Assembly (NCBI GenBank): GCA_026954325.1
Contig: JAIXKK010000200.1
Coordinates: forward strand, 105,804 to 169,803
Source of the DNA: Bryobacterales bacterium
Lineage (GTDB): Bacteria; Acidobacteriota; Terriglobia; Bryobacterales; Bryobacteraceae
Reading direction: 5' to 3'
Length of the DNA stretch: 64,000 nucleotides
Position numbers and translations under genes: made by a program. Position 1 is the stretch's first letter. The number at the start of each line of letters is the position of its first letter. The notes under the pieces are model-generated. The model ran no database searches. It had not been told where the DNA came from and was given only the letters and a program-made list of their open reading frames with translations. Of the stretch, positions 43,967 through 53,522 are shown in pieces.

Positions 43967-45124
43967 GTGAGCAGCCTTCCCCAATCAGAGGATGATGGTG
44001 TGCCGATGAGAAGAGCGGAGATGTTTGCGCCAAGCCTGTTTGACGACGAGCCACGGATCCGCGTGGTGTACAGCCGCGAAGACTTCTCTACGACCCCGCT
44101 ACCGGAGCGCGTTGCCGAGTACCCGGAACTCCGGTATATGGGGTCGAAGCATCGCCTCCTGCCGTGGATTCACGGCGTCCTGCGCACCCTACCCTTCGAC
44201 ACCGCCGCCGACCCGTTCGTCGGGAGCGGATGTGTCGCGTACCTCCTCAAAGCCATGGGGAAACGTGTCGTGGCATCAGACTTTCTAAACTTCCCGGCCG
44301 TTCTCGCTAAAGCGACGGTGGCGAACAGCAAACACCGGCTTGATGGACCGGCCCTGAAGACGCTGCTTGCAGCACGGCAAAGCGGGCCGCATTTTATTGA
44401 AGAGACGTTCGGAGGGATCTTCTATACGCCCGGCGACCTCCGGTTCCTCGATCGCGTCTCGGCCAACATCGAGATGCTGGAGCACCCGCATCAGCAGGCG
44501 CTCGCGCGGGCAGCGCTCATCCGCTCGTGTCTGAAGAAGCAGCCGAGGGGCGTCTTCACCGTCTCCGGCAACCTCTCCCGGTACGACGACGGGAGACGTG
44601 ACCTGCGGCTCTCGATCGAGGAGCATTTCCTTGAGCAGATTGAAACCTTCAACAGGGTGGTCTTCGACAACGGCCGGCGCCACACCGTGAACCGTGCCGA
44701 CGTGTTCAAGCTCAAGCCTCAGGGGATCGACCTCGTCTACCTCGACCCACCTTACGTGCCGCGCTCTGACGACAACTGCTACATGAAGCGGTACCACTTT
44801 CTCGAAGGGCTCTCGTGCTACTGGCAAGGTGTCAAGATCATGCCGGAAACGCGCGTTAAGAAGATTGAAAAACCGTACACGCCATTCAGCTACCGGGCGA
44901 AGGCCGTTGATGCGTTCGACCGGCTCTTCCAGACATTCCGCGAGAGTATCATCGTCCTCTCGTATAGCTCGAATGGCTTCCCTGACAGGGAAGAACTCGA
45001 ATGGCTCCTGCGCAAGTACAAGGCGAGCGTCACGGCCTACGAAAGGCCCCACCGATACCATTTCGGCACTCACGATGGCGTTGCACGCGCAGAGGTGCAT
45101 GAATACCTGATCGTGGGGCGTTGA
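43967..45124 (+). CDS. D12-class (Dam family) DNA adenine methyltransferase
   Basis: A 385-residue alpha-class N6-adenine methyltransferase. The AdoMet site is ADPFVGSG (residues 81-88), preceded by the family motif RYMGSKHRLLPWI, and the catalytic motif is DPPY near residue 260. Order (cofactor then catalytic) fits Dam and DpnM-type enzymes. The GTG at 43967 gives the longest protein; ATG at 44006 is an alternative. It is followed directly by an endonuclease gene, but that partner is frameshifted, so the methylase may now act alone. It belongs to the element next to tRNA-Ser. Confidence 0.87.
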   Translation: MSSLPQSEDDGVPMRRAEMFAPSLFDDEPRIRVVYSREDFSTTPLPERVAEYPELRYMGSKHRLLPWIHGVLRTLPFDTAADPFVGSGCVAYLLKAMGKRVVASDFLNFPAVLAKATVANSKHRLDGPALKTLLAARQSGPHFIEETFGGIFYTPGDLRFLDRVSANIEMLEHPHQQALARAALIRSCLKKQPRGVFTVSGNLSRYDDGRRDLRLSIEEHFLEQIETFNRVVFDNGRRHTVNRADVFKLKPQGIDLVYLDPPYVPRSDDNCYMKRYHFLEGLSCYWQGVKIMPETRVKKIEKPYTPFSYRAKAVDAFDRLFQTFRESIIVLSYSSNGFPDREELEWLLRKYKASVTAYERPHRYHFGTHDGVARAEVHEYLIVGR

Positions 45125-45959
45125 ATGCATATTGTCGAACGGAAGCTCGAAGAAATTACGGCGGCCTTAACAACGCTTGAAGCGCCATGGCAGGATGAGC
45201 ACGCCGCCAGGGTCATGGCGCTGGTTCAGAGCATTCCCGCCAAGAAGGCATATTCCGACGAAGATGCCGGCAAACTGTTTGACGAGAATTTTGACGCCGC
45301 ATTCACGGCCGCATACCTGTTCCTCGGTATCTCGAAGGATGAGTTTCAGGACCGTCTTGCCCAGGTATTGCCAGGGCCGAACGGAGTCACACGCTTCAAG
45401 CAAAGACCGGGCCAGGTTCCTCGCCGCGCTGGGCAAACTCGACTTACCCGCCGCGATGACCACAGCCGTAAATTTCGAGCCAACGTGGAGCGACATCCTC
45501 ATCGAACGCCTTCGTAGCGGCCGTGGGAAGGCCATCAAGGGGCAGAAACGCGGGCGCGGATTGGAGGATTTCACCGAGTCCCTTGTGCGCGAGGTATTCA
45601 GCGACAAGTTCGAGCCCCGCTGTCAGTTCACCGGAGTCGGAGGAAAGACCGCCAAGTGCGATTTCGCCATCCCGGACCGTCACAAGCCAGTAATTCTTAT
45701 TGAAGCAAAGGGCTATGGGGCGACCGGCTCGAAGATGACAGACGTGTACGGCGATGTTGACAAGATCGTGCAGGCAAGACGACCAGACGTCGCCTTGATC
45801 CTGATCACCGACGGGATCACATGGATGCGCCGCCTCAACGACCTCCGCAATCTGATTCGCATGCAGAATCAGGGAAACATTCTTCGGATCTACACGACGA
45901 AGATGGCCGCGCAATTCCAGGACGACCTTCGGCAGCTCAAGAAGGAGTACGGCCTGTGA
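45125..45959 (+). pseudogene. Frameshifted type II restriction endonuclease (DpnII-like)
   Basis: The first 92 residues (ATG 45125, MHIVERKLEEITAAL to NGVTRFK) and the remainder (KDRARFLAALGKLDLPA to KEYGL) are in different frames; one base appears lost or gained near 45403 in GCTTCAAGCAAAGACC. The second part holds the nuclease core: Asp in CDFAIPD and the Glu-x-Lys of ILIEAKGYG, then VALILITDGITW, which resembles DpnII/MboI-type endonucleases. Intact length would be about 275 residues. The start is one base after the methylase stop. Unless the shift is a sequencing error, the endonuclease is dead and the methylase orphaned. Confidence 0.78.
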
Positions 45960-46072
45960 CCGATTACAAGTGAACGAACGAAGGACTGGAGGGCTTTCCG
46001 GAGGCTGCGCACTCGCTGAAGCGCTGCCGGCGGAGCGGGACTCCAGGATGAAGACCTGTTGACCCGGGAGCG

Positions 46073-46450
46073 TTAGCCCCGAAAGAGGGACGCTTTGCGG
46101 ATATAGCGCATGACGGTAGCCAGCGACCTGTGGCCGGTCTGCCTCATTATATTATGGCGCGGATGGATGCTCATTCGCGGCGGCTGTCACGAAACCCGGC
46201 CCGGAGAGAATGGCCGGCGAACCGGTCGGCATCCTTTCCGCCCGGCATCGAACTGAACCCCGGGTGCGAAGAGATACCGGAGGCGTCGAGCCATGCGCGA
46301 GCGGCGCGAACCGGACAAGAATCCGAATGCGGCAACGCGGGAATACCGACCTTCCGCCCTTGGCCTTCCTGGCCGGTCTTCGAGCGCCGAAGCAACACGA
46401 TCAAGACGTCGTCGTTGAACATCAGATCATCGACGTTCGGTAGTACGCCT
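46073..46450 (-). pseudogene. Degenerate tyrosine recombinase (phage-type integrase), C-terminal part
   Basis: Reading leftward, NVDDLMFNDDVLIVLLRRSKT, then CPVRAARAWLDASGI and GHSLRAGF (the H-x-x-R box), are in one frame; an extra base after GF shifts the frame to VTAAANEH, and a second shift leads to IMRQTGHRSLATVMRYIRKASLFRG and a stop. The catalytic Tyr in MRYIRKA and the GHRS box are present, so all three C-terminal boxes of a site-specific recombinase can be seen but not in one frame. The N-terminal half is not recognisable. It lies between the dead restriction unit and the 3' end of tRNA-Ser, the usual place for an integrase. Confidence 0.75.
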
Positions 46451-46666
46451 CCGGCCTTCGATTCGTCGTACCGCCCAGCTACTCAAGCGACGGAAGCTCT
46501 CTGGGTCGACCTTTCAGGCCCTCCGGCATTCGCACGCGTCGCACCTTGTTCGATCCGGCGTCGAGGCGAAGGTCAGGTAGCAATCGGGCAGCAAATTGAC
46601 CCTTCCGAACGCACCCGTGGGCGGGCTTGTTTCTGCGCTTCCTCGTAAATTACTGATTTCTATAGC

Positions 46667-46760
<94 letters not shown>

Positions 46761-46857
46761 GCGATGGCAGGCGTTCAGGCATCAGGTTAGCATAGGCGCC
46801 CCCGCCGGGGCCACTGCTCTGCTCCGCGATTGGTGGTGCTACATTACGTACATATCC

Positions 46858-47514
46858 ATGGGACTCTTGAGCCGCTTCTCGCGGGGGCAGTTGAGGCTGA
46901 ACCGGATCGAAGCATTCAGCGACGGGGTGTTCGCCATCATCGTCACCCTGCTGGTGCTGGAACTGAAAGTTCCGGAACTCCACAGCCCTCAGAGCGTGAG
47001 CGAACTCTGCCGGCGGCTGCTCGATCTTTCGCCGAAGTTTCTAAGCTGGCTCATCAGCTTTGTCATCGTCTGCAAGTTCTGGCTCAACCACCACCATATT
47101 CTCGCCCTCGCGCGCCACGCTAATTATGCGATGGTGTGGCTCAACTCGCTGTTCCTGATGTTCCAGTCGTTTATCCCATTCCCCACGGCGCTCATGGGCG
47201 AGTACCCTGAAAATCCGCTGGCGGTGAGCTTTTTCGGGTGCGTCCTCGCGGTGAACACGGTGTTCTTCATCCTGCTTCATGCTTACATCCTGCGCCATTT
47301 GTTGAAGCCCGATATGGAGGGGACGCAGGATCCTCATATCGTCGCCAAGTCGTTGGTTGGCCCGGCGCTCTATCTTGCCGGCGCGGGGATTGCGTGGCTC
47401 AGCGTGCATGCCGCATTCCTCGCCTACCTGCTGACGCCGCTTTTCTTCATCACGCCGCCGGGGCCAAGCCCGGTTTCGGAAAACGCTACAGCCAGGGAAA
47501 TCGCGGAAGCGTAG
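46858..47514 (+). CDS. TMEM175-type potassium channel family protein (DUF1211)
   Basis: A 218-residue membrane protein with about six hydrophobic segments. The signature RIEAFSDGVFAIIVTLLVLEL at residues 16-36 contains the F-S-D motif that forms the selectivity region of bacterial and lysosomal TMEM175 potassium channels. NHHHILALARHANYAMVWLN follows, as usual. Bacterial members work as homotetramers and are single-repeat proteins of this length. It lies ten bases upstream of a broken radical SAM gene. A role in potassium leak is inferred from the family only. Confidence 0.88.
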   Translation: MGLLSRFSRGQLRLNRIEAFSDGVFAIIVTLLVLELKVPELHSPQSVSELCRRLLDLSPKFLSWLISFVIVCKFWLNHHHILALARHANYAMVWLNSLFLMFQSFIPFPTALMGEYPENPLAVSFFGCVLAVNTVFFILLHAYILRHLLKPDMEGTQDPHIVAKSLVGPALYLAGAGIAWLSVHAAFLAYLLTPLFFITPPGPSPVSENATAREIAEA

Positions 47515-47524
47515 AATCGGGGGT

Positions 47525-49999
47525 ATGGGTGATGCGAATCCCTTCTGCTCCCCAGCCCCTTCGCCGCGCACGCTTTGGATTGAACTCACTTCGAAGTGCC
47601 CCTTCGATTGCATCTTCTGCTCGAGGAAACCGCGGCGCGGGGGAGCATCTGCCGTTCGCGCTCTACCAGGCCTTGCTGAGTTCGCTGGGCGATCCGCGGG
47701 TGCTGGTGCTGAACTACTCCGGCGAATCCACGTATTACCCGGACCTGATCCGCGCCATCGAACTCGCTCACGAAACCGGCGCCTGGGTCGAACTGGTGTC
47801 GGCGCTCTCCTCCGTGCCGGAAACGCTCCTGGAGCCGCTGGCGCTGAGCCCGCTGGACCGGCTGACGGTCTCCGTCCATGCCATGGAGGAACGCGAGTAT
47901 GGCGAGATCTACCGCTACAGTTCCGCTCGGCAACTCCGCGTCCGGTTGCGGCAACTGGCGGAATGGAATGCGCGGCGGGAGCGCCCGATGGTGCTCGATA
48001 TCGGCTTCGTCGCCATGGAGAGAAACCTTGCACAGTTGGATGCGGTGACAGAGTTCGCCGAAGCGCTCGGAATGGACGACATTCTACTGTTTCCCGTCAT
48101 GCGCCGCGATGAGATACCGCTCGTATTTCCCCGGGAACTTGCGGGTTGGGCGCACCCCACGGAGCAGTTCCGCAAGAGTCTGCTGGGCGCCGTGGAACAG
48201 GTGAAGGCGGCGCATCCGGGCATGCGCCTCACCATCTGCAATCCCTTCTATGCCGCCGGTGAAACATGTCTCGGCCAGGCGCCGGCCGCGTGGCCGTTCG
48301 CGCTCCCGGATGGTGCTCGCATCCATTGCTGTGAGCAGAATCCGTGGGAGACCGCGCACGTGCTCTCGAACGGCGATGTCGTGGCCTGTGAAGTGTCGTG
48401 GCCTGTGAAGTGATGGACCGCGTGCCGCTCGGCAACCTGCATTCGGAAACGCTCGATGAGATCTGGCATGGACCGGCTTATGCGGATCTGCGGCGGCGCT
48501 ACGTCTCTGGATTGGAGCCGGCCTGCCGGACTTGCATCTGGAAGACAGCGTATCTCCCGGCTCCCCTCGAGCCGGAGATCCTGGCCCACCGCGGGATGAG
48601 CGCGCAGCTTACGCGAGGCCGGCATCCGGTGGAACAGGAGGCCCACGTGTGGAACACCCAGCGGGCTGCCGCGGTGCTGGCTCCGCGCCCGGGCGATGAC
48701 ACGCTGCACATTTCGGGCTATCTGCCGCCGGGGTTTGCCGCGGAGCCGAACGTTCTCACCATCACCTGCAATGGCCGGGAGGTGGGCGCTATCCGCAACC
48801 CGTGGGAGGAGGTGATGAACTTCGGGGAGGATTTCGCCGTGTCGCGCAATGGGCGCACGTGGGAACTCGAGTTCCGCACCAGCCACAAGTACCGGCCGAG
48901 CCATCGCGGAGTTGGAACGGACCATCGCGACCTGGGTTTTGCCGCGGTGCTGCTTGCCGCCAAGCACTGTATTGACCAGGAGCGCGCGCGGCGCACGGCC
49001 GCGGAGTTTCAGCCGCTGCGCAAGTTCATTCACCAGGCGGACCGCGCGGGGACGGTGCTTCAGAGGATTGCGCCGCAACCGCGTGAACGCCCGCGCGCCT
49101 GGAGCCGGGGAATCACGGTGCTCATTCCCGAGCGCAATAACCTTTCGGAGCTTGCGGCCTGCCTTGATAGCGTCGAACGCGCGGCCGGGATCGATGAGCC
49201 GTTTCAAATTCTTGTTGTCGCCAGCGGCTCCGCCGGCGGAGGAGAGTATTTCGAACTGCGCAAGGCGCACCCCGCGGTGGAGTGGCGATTCTTTTCGAAA
49301 CCGCTCCCGTTTGTGGAGGCGGTGAGGGAAGGGCTCCGTGCCGCGCGGTACGACTGGGTCTATCTGATGAACAATGATGCGGTCCTCTCGCGCGGGGCGC
49401 TGGCGCAAGTGCTGCCCCATCGCGCGCCGGACGTGTTTGCCATCGCCTCGCAGATTTTCCTCAAAGACCCAACGCGCTTTCGCGAGGAAACCAATTTTGC
49501 GTTCCTCCACATCGAGGGCGGCCTCGCCACCATTCACGACCGAGTGCCGGAGGCCAGGGAAGTGGCGACTTGCAGCTACGCGGGCGGCGGAGCGAGCCTG
49601 TTCCAACGACGGTTGCTGCAACGGTTCTGCGAGGCGAGCCGCATCTATCAGCCGTTCTATTGGGAAGACGTGGAATAGAGTTGGCGCGCCCGGAAACTTG
49701 GTTATCGCGTGCTGTTTGCACCTTCCTCTACGGTGCATCACCGGCAGGGAGACACAGTGAACCGGCACTATTCCTACGAGGAAATAGAGCATGTTCTCCT
49801 TCGCAATCGCTTGCTTTTTCAACTGCGCAATTTCACAGCCGGCGGCACGGACGATGCCGCCTCGGAGGTGCTGGCCAAAGCTCCGGAGCCGGTAGTCCGG
49901 TTCTTCACCCGGCGCGCGACGCAATGGAGTATTGCCCGCGCCCGAGTCTGGAATCACCGCGCCACAATCAGCGATCGCGATGTCCTTGATGGAATATGA
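47525..49999 (+). pseudogene. Broken radical SAM-SPASM-glycosyltransferase 2 fusion gene
   Basis: A single ancestral protein of about 820 residues can be traced through three lesions. Frame A from ATG 47525 holds the radical SAM cluster site KCPFDCIFC (C25, C29, C32). An extra G in the run at about 47640 shifts the frame; it continues GEHLPFALYQALLSSLGD to the SPASM cysteines (HCCEQ, VVACEV). A 17-bp tandem duplication at 48378-48411 shifts it again, to the end of the SPASM region (ACRTCIWK). A middle strand-rich domain follows, then a GT2 glycosyltransferase (ITVLIPERNNL, MNNDAV, YWEDVEWSW). In the last motif TGG has become TAG at 49676; sense coding resumes (RARKLGYRVLFAPSSTVHHRQ) to 49999. 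Probably once modified and glycosylated a peptide or glycan. Confidence 0.85.
48378..48411. repeat. 17-bp tandem duplication causing a frameshift
   Basis: GTCGTGGCCTGTGAAGT occurs twice without a gap (48378-48394 and 48395-48411). Removing one copy restores the frame through the SPASM domain of the surrounding gene. Confidence 0.95.
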
Positions 50000-50520
50000 C
50001 ACCGGATCTCTACCTTGACTTGCTGAAGAAGAGCCTACTCGGCGAGTTGTATTGGGAAAACGAAGTCCGTCTGCTCTATCTGCGCCGCTGCCTGGAGGGG
50101 GAGGACGACTATGGGCCGGAAGCGCTTCTTCACATCGAGGCGCAGCGGCCGGAATTGAGCCGGCTTGTTCGCGAGGGGCCGGTCATCGGACGGTTTCCGG
50201 ATGACCGCGTGGAGAACCTGCCCTACCTGCACACCATGGTGGGGCGGGCGCGGCTCGAGAAACGTGGAACAGTGCCTGGACTCGATTGTCCGGGACTCGG
50301 TTCCCGGCGATGTGATGGAATGCGGCGTGTGGCGCGGAGGGGTGACGATCTTCCTGCGCGGCTATCTCAAGGCGCACGGAATCAGGGATCGCCTCGTGTG
50401 GGTGGCGGACTCTTTTGAGGGGCTTCCACGGCCTACCTTTCCGCGGGATCCGGACATGAGCGCCGCGGTTTACCCTGCTCTCGCCGTGAGCCTGGAAGCT
50501 GTGGTGGGGGTCGATTCCTA
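49996..50520 (+). pseudogene. Frameshifted and 3'-truncated TylF/MycF-type O-methyltransferase
   Basis: ATG 49996 overlaps the end of the preceding gene (ATGA). The first 90 residues read MTPDLYLDLLKKSLLGELYW to NLPYLHTMVGRARLE; an extra A near 50260 shifts the frame, after which NVEQCLDSIVRDSVPGDVMECGVWRGG and VWVADSFEGLPRPTF continue. This is the TylF (macrocin O-methyltransferase) pattern with its N-terminal helix, E-C-G-V-W-R-G-G AdoMet loop and D-S-F-E-G-L-P motif. The gene stops at VSLEAVVGVDS after about 170 residues, so the metal-binding C-terminal third is gone. TylF enzymes methylate sugars on antibiotics or glycans, which fits the glycosyltransferase upstream. Confidence 0.82.
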
Positions 50521-50745
50521 ATGAGACAGTTGGCGCGGGATAGCCAGGCGCAGGGATTCCCCGTATCCCACGCCGATCTCCACATAGGTAGCCGGACGCA
50601 GGGTTTCGTGAATCCAGCCAAGGACCTGGTAGTAATCCGGGCCTGGAAACCGCGCCGCTGCCGCGGCATCGTGTTCGCGCATGCGGCGCATGTCAAAATT
50701 GCCGAGGATGCTGCTTACCATCGATACATCGCGGGGGACGCTCAC
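50518..50745 (-). pseudogene. 5' fragment of a class I methyltransferase gene
   Basis: A 75-residue fragment. YYQVLGWIHETLRPATYVEIGVGYGESLRL is the first part of an AdoMet-dependent methyltransferase with motif I (EIGVGYGES). The sequence ends abruptly three residues later, where it meets the truncated 3' end of the TylF-type gene, tail to tail. The rest of the Rossmann fold is missing, so it cannot be functional. Its start may lie at ATG 50745 or 50721. Confidence 0.68.
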
Positions 50746-51466
50746 CGTTACAAGAGAGGAGAAGACCGAGGAATTCGGGCTCTACAGTCCGCAAGCTTTC
50801 GCTCTATTGTCGCGCCAGTGGATGGCGCTTGGCTGGAACCATGGGCACTGGCGGGAGGTTTGCTGAATGGGACGGCAGGCGCTTCAGCTTCCGGACGATG
50901 TGCTGCGGCTCGCTTCCGCCATCTGGAGTCTGCGCCCGGATGTCATTGTGGAGACAGGCGTCTATGATGGCGGCCTCACGTTGTTCTTTGCTTCGCTGTG
51001 CCGCCTGCTCGATCATGGACGGGTGATTGCGGTGGAGATTGCGCCGCGCGAGGGAGTACGGGAGGCATTGGCCGCGGAGGGGGCGGGGCGCATCACGCTG
51101 CTTGAATGCGATTCCGCCACGGCGCCGGTGGAGCGCCTGATGGAACACGGGGAGCGCGTCTTCGTGTTTCCGGACAGCGACCATTCTTCAGAGCACGTCA
51201 GGGCCGAGTTGGAGCACTACGCCCCTCTGGTAGATGGGAATTCGATGATGGTGGTGGCGGACACCAACATGGCCGACCTGGCGGGAACTCCCGAGGGGGA
51301 AGACAGGTGGCGCGCCGACAATCCGCATGCCGCCGTCGAGAGCTTTCTTGCCGCGCATCCGGAGTTCGAGAGAGTCTCCCGGCCATCGGTTGTCGCGGAG
51401 GTGAGTTATTTTGCTTCCGGCTGGCTTCGCCGGCGCGGACTGGGGCGGGCGGTTGCTAGTCGGTGA
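50711..51466 (+). pseudogene. CmcI/rhamnosyl O-methyltransferase-type gene interrupted by an in-frame TGA
   Basis: ATG 50711 opens a frame reading TVTREEKTEEFGLYSPQAFALLSRQW up to a TGA at 50864-50866; the same frame goes on from MGRQALQLPDDVLRLASAIW to 51466. Relatives of the cephalosporin hydroxylase (CmcI) family have W-L/M-G-R at this point, so TGG to TGA is the likely change. The AdoMet region is VIVETGVYDGGLTLFFASL and VIAVEI, with FPDSDHSS as the usual later motif. An ATG right after the TGA could restart and give a 199-residue protein, so partial function cannot be excluded. The family contains sugar O-methyltransferases, which suits the neighbouring broken methyltransferase and glycosyltransferase genes. 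Confidence 0.75.
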
Positions 51467-52232
51467 GGCCTTTGCGCGTATTTCTGAGCACGAGGCGTAA
51501 GGACTGCTCGGGCAGCTCCTCGATAATGGGCCGCAGCAACCGGGTCATCCCCAAGGGAATGTCGCGGGAGAGCGAGATGGAAGTGCATTCCAGAAAGACG
51601 CCGCCATCGGCCTCCTCGATGCGCCAATAGCTGTCCATGTGCCAAACGAACCCATGGCCTGATCCGGGGGGCAACTGCCGTTCCTTCGCCGTGCCGGGAT
51701 GCTCCACCTCGGAAACCTTGGTGGAGCGGGACGAACTCTCCCATCTCTTCTCACCGGCGGGCTTATAGCGCACGTCATGCTCGGTTTCGAGCACCACGGT
51801 AAGAACCTTCTTTTTGAGTAGGCGCATGCGAACCCGGAAGTGGTTCCCGTCGTGTTCGAGAATCGTGGAGTCGATTACCTCGGGGGCGTAGTAGTTCTTG
51901 TGATTGCCGTAGTCCTGAAGGAACGCCAATACGCGGTCCAACTTCGCGCGCGGGATGAACACGGCCCCTTCGTAGTGATGGATCAGCGCGTTGGGCGGCT
52001 CGTTGGAAGGTCTCTGTTCCTCGACGAAAATCTCTCCCTTGCGCACGCGATCACGCAAGCCCTCCTCTGAATCGATAAACAGGAACGTCTTTCTTTTCTT
52101 GAGACTCGACTCAAAGTTCGAGAGGTAGTTCTGATAACTCCGCTCCGTCTGAGACCCCAGCCCCCCCGCTCCGGCCGGAACAGCTAACAACAGCCCCAAG
52201 GATAATAATGACAACCGCATGAATCCCTTCAT
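51456..52232 (-). CDS. Secreted conserved hypothetical protein
   Basis: A 258-residue protein with a clear signal peptide (residues 1-22, FMRLSLLSLGLLLAVPAGAGG). The rest has alternating strands and helices (FRVRMRLLKKKVLTVVLETEHDV, GFVWHMDSYWRIEEADGGVFLECTSISLSRDIP) that look like a SRPBCC/START-type lipid-binding fold, as in many exported acidobacterial proteins of this size. No catalytic motif is visible. Its 3' end overlaps the end of the CmcI-like gene by 11 bases. It appears intact, unlike its neighbours. Function unknown. Confidence 0.7.
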   Translation of the reverse strand: MKGFMRLSLLSLGLLLAVPAGAGGLGSQTERSYQNYLSNFESSLKKRKTFLFIDSEEGLRDRVRKGEIFVEEQRPSNEPPNALIHHYEGAVFIPRAKLDRVLAFLQDYGNHKNYYAPEVIDSTILEHDGNHFRVRMRLLKKKVLTVVLETEHDVRYKPAGEKRWESSSRSTKVSEVEHPGTAKERQLPPGSGHGFVWHMDSYWRIEEADGGVFLECTSISLSRDIPLGMTRLLRPIIEELPEQSLRLVLRNTRKGLTD

Positions 52233-52258
52233 GATAGCGGTCCTGCGACAATAGACGC

Positions 52259-53522
52259 ATGATACGCCGGCGAGATCTCTGGAAAATCCTGGCTGCCTGC
52301 CCCGCGGGCGCCACGTTTCTTCGCGCCGCGGACCGGTTGGAGCCCGCCGCGGTGCAGACCGGCGATGTCGCCGGCGGCGAGGCTACGGTGTGGATGCGAT
52401 ATGGTAGGGCAGGGATGGGGTATCAATCCGGGCGTTGGAGGGATCACCATTTTTGAAACGATGCGCAGACTCGAGCCGCATTTTTTCCTCCACAGCGGAG
52501 ATACCATTTATGCCGACGTCCCAGTTCCAGCGGAAGTCTCGTTACCGGACGGCCGGGTGTGGAAGAATGTGATCACGGCCGAGAAAAGCAAAGTGGCTGA
52601 AACGTTGGACGAGTTGCGCGGGGCCTACCGGTACAATCTGCTCGATGAAAACGTACGCCGGTTCAGCGCGCAGGTGGCTCAGATCTGGCAATGGGATGAC
52701 CACGAAGTGATGAACAACTGGTCTCCTTCGAAGGACATCCGGGAGGATTCGAGGTATCGGGAAAAAGATGTTCAGGTGCTGGTACAGCGGGCGCGGCAGG
52801 CGTTCCGCGAGTATGCTCCGCTTTCGCCGGCGGCGCGGAGCATCTACCGCAAGATCGCCTACGGACCACTGCTGGATGTATTCGTACTCGATATGCGTTC
52901 GTTCCGCGGGCCGAACACCTGGAACCGGCAGGAGGCCGTTTCGGCGGAAACCGCATACCTCGGCTCCACTCAGATGGAGTGGTTGAAGCGCGATCTGCGA
53001 GCGTCGAAAGCGGTTTGGAAGGTGATGGCGGCGGACATGCCGCTTGGGCTGCTGGCGCCTGACGGGAAAGACGAGCAGGGACGGACGCGGTTTGAGGCAT
53101 CAGCGAATGGCGACGGCCCTCCACTGGGGCGGGAACTGGAGATCGCCTCCCTGCTCCGCGACATGAAGCGGCACAACGTGCGCAACACGGTCTGGCTGAC
53201 CGCCGATGTGCACTATACCGCGGCTCACCGGTATCACCCGGAGCGGGCGCGGTTTTCCGATTTCCTTCCGTTCTGGGAGTTCGTCTCCGGACCGCTGAAT
53301 GCCGGAACGTTCGGCCCCGCGGAGTTGGACAACACGTTCGGGCCGCGGGTGGAGTATCAAAAGGCGCCGCCGGCCGGGCGGTCGAACCTGTGCCCGCTCG
53401 AGGGGATGCAGTTTTTCGGCGACGTCCGGATCGATGGAAAACGCAAGACGTTAGAGGTTACCCTGCGGGACATGACCGGAGCGGCCTTATACTCGAAGAC
53501 TCTCGTCCCGGAGTTCGGCTGA
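52259..53522 (+). pseudogene. PhoD-type alkaline phosphatase gene with internal deletion
   Basis: ATG 52259 starts a normal PhoD N-terminus (MIRRRDLWKILAACPAGATF, RLEPAAVQTGDVAGGEATVWM) in one frame. At about 52390 the sequence jumps to GDMVGQGWGINPGVGG in another frame. Intact PhoD proteins have roughly 80-100 residues between these points (fibronectin-like domain and first metal strand), so a deletion with frame change has occurred. The rest of the phosphatase core is complete: HSGDTIYAD, WDDHEVMNNW and TADVHYTAAH. The following gene overlaps its stop. PhoD enzymes hydrolyse phosphodiesters outside the cytoplasm using Ca and Fe. Confidence 0.8.

Noticed and set aside
49676..49678. Programmed stop-codon readthrough or pyrrolysine/selenocysteine recoding
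   Set aside because: The position is Trp in the family, other lesions affect the same gene, and the neighbouring gene has a different stop codon at a Trp position; decay explains all of it.
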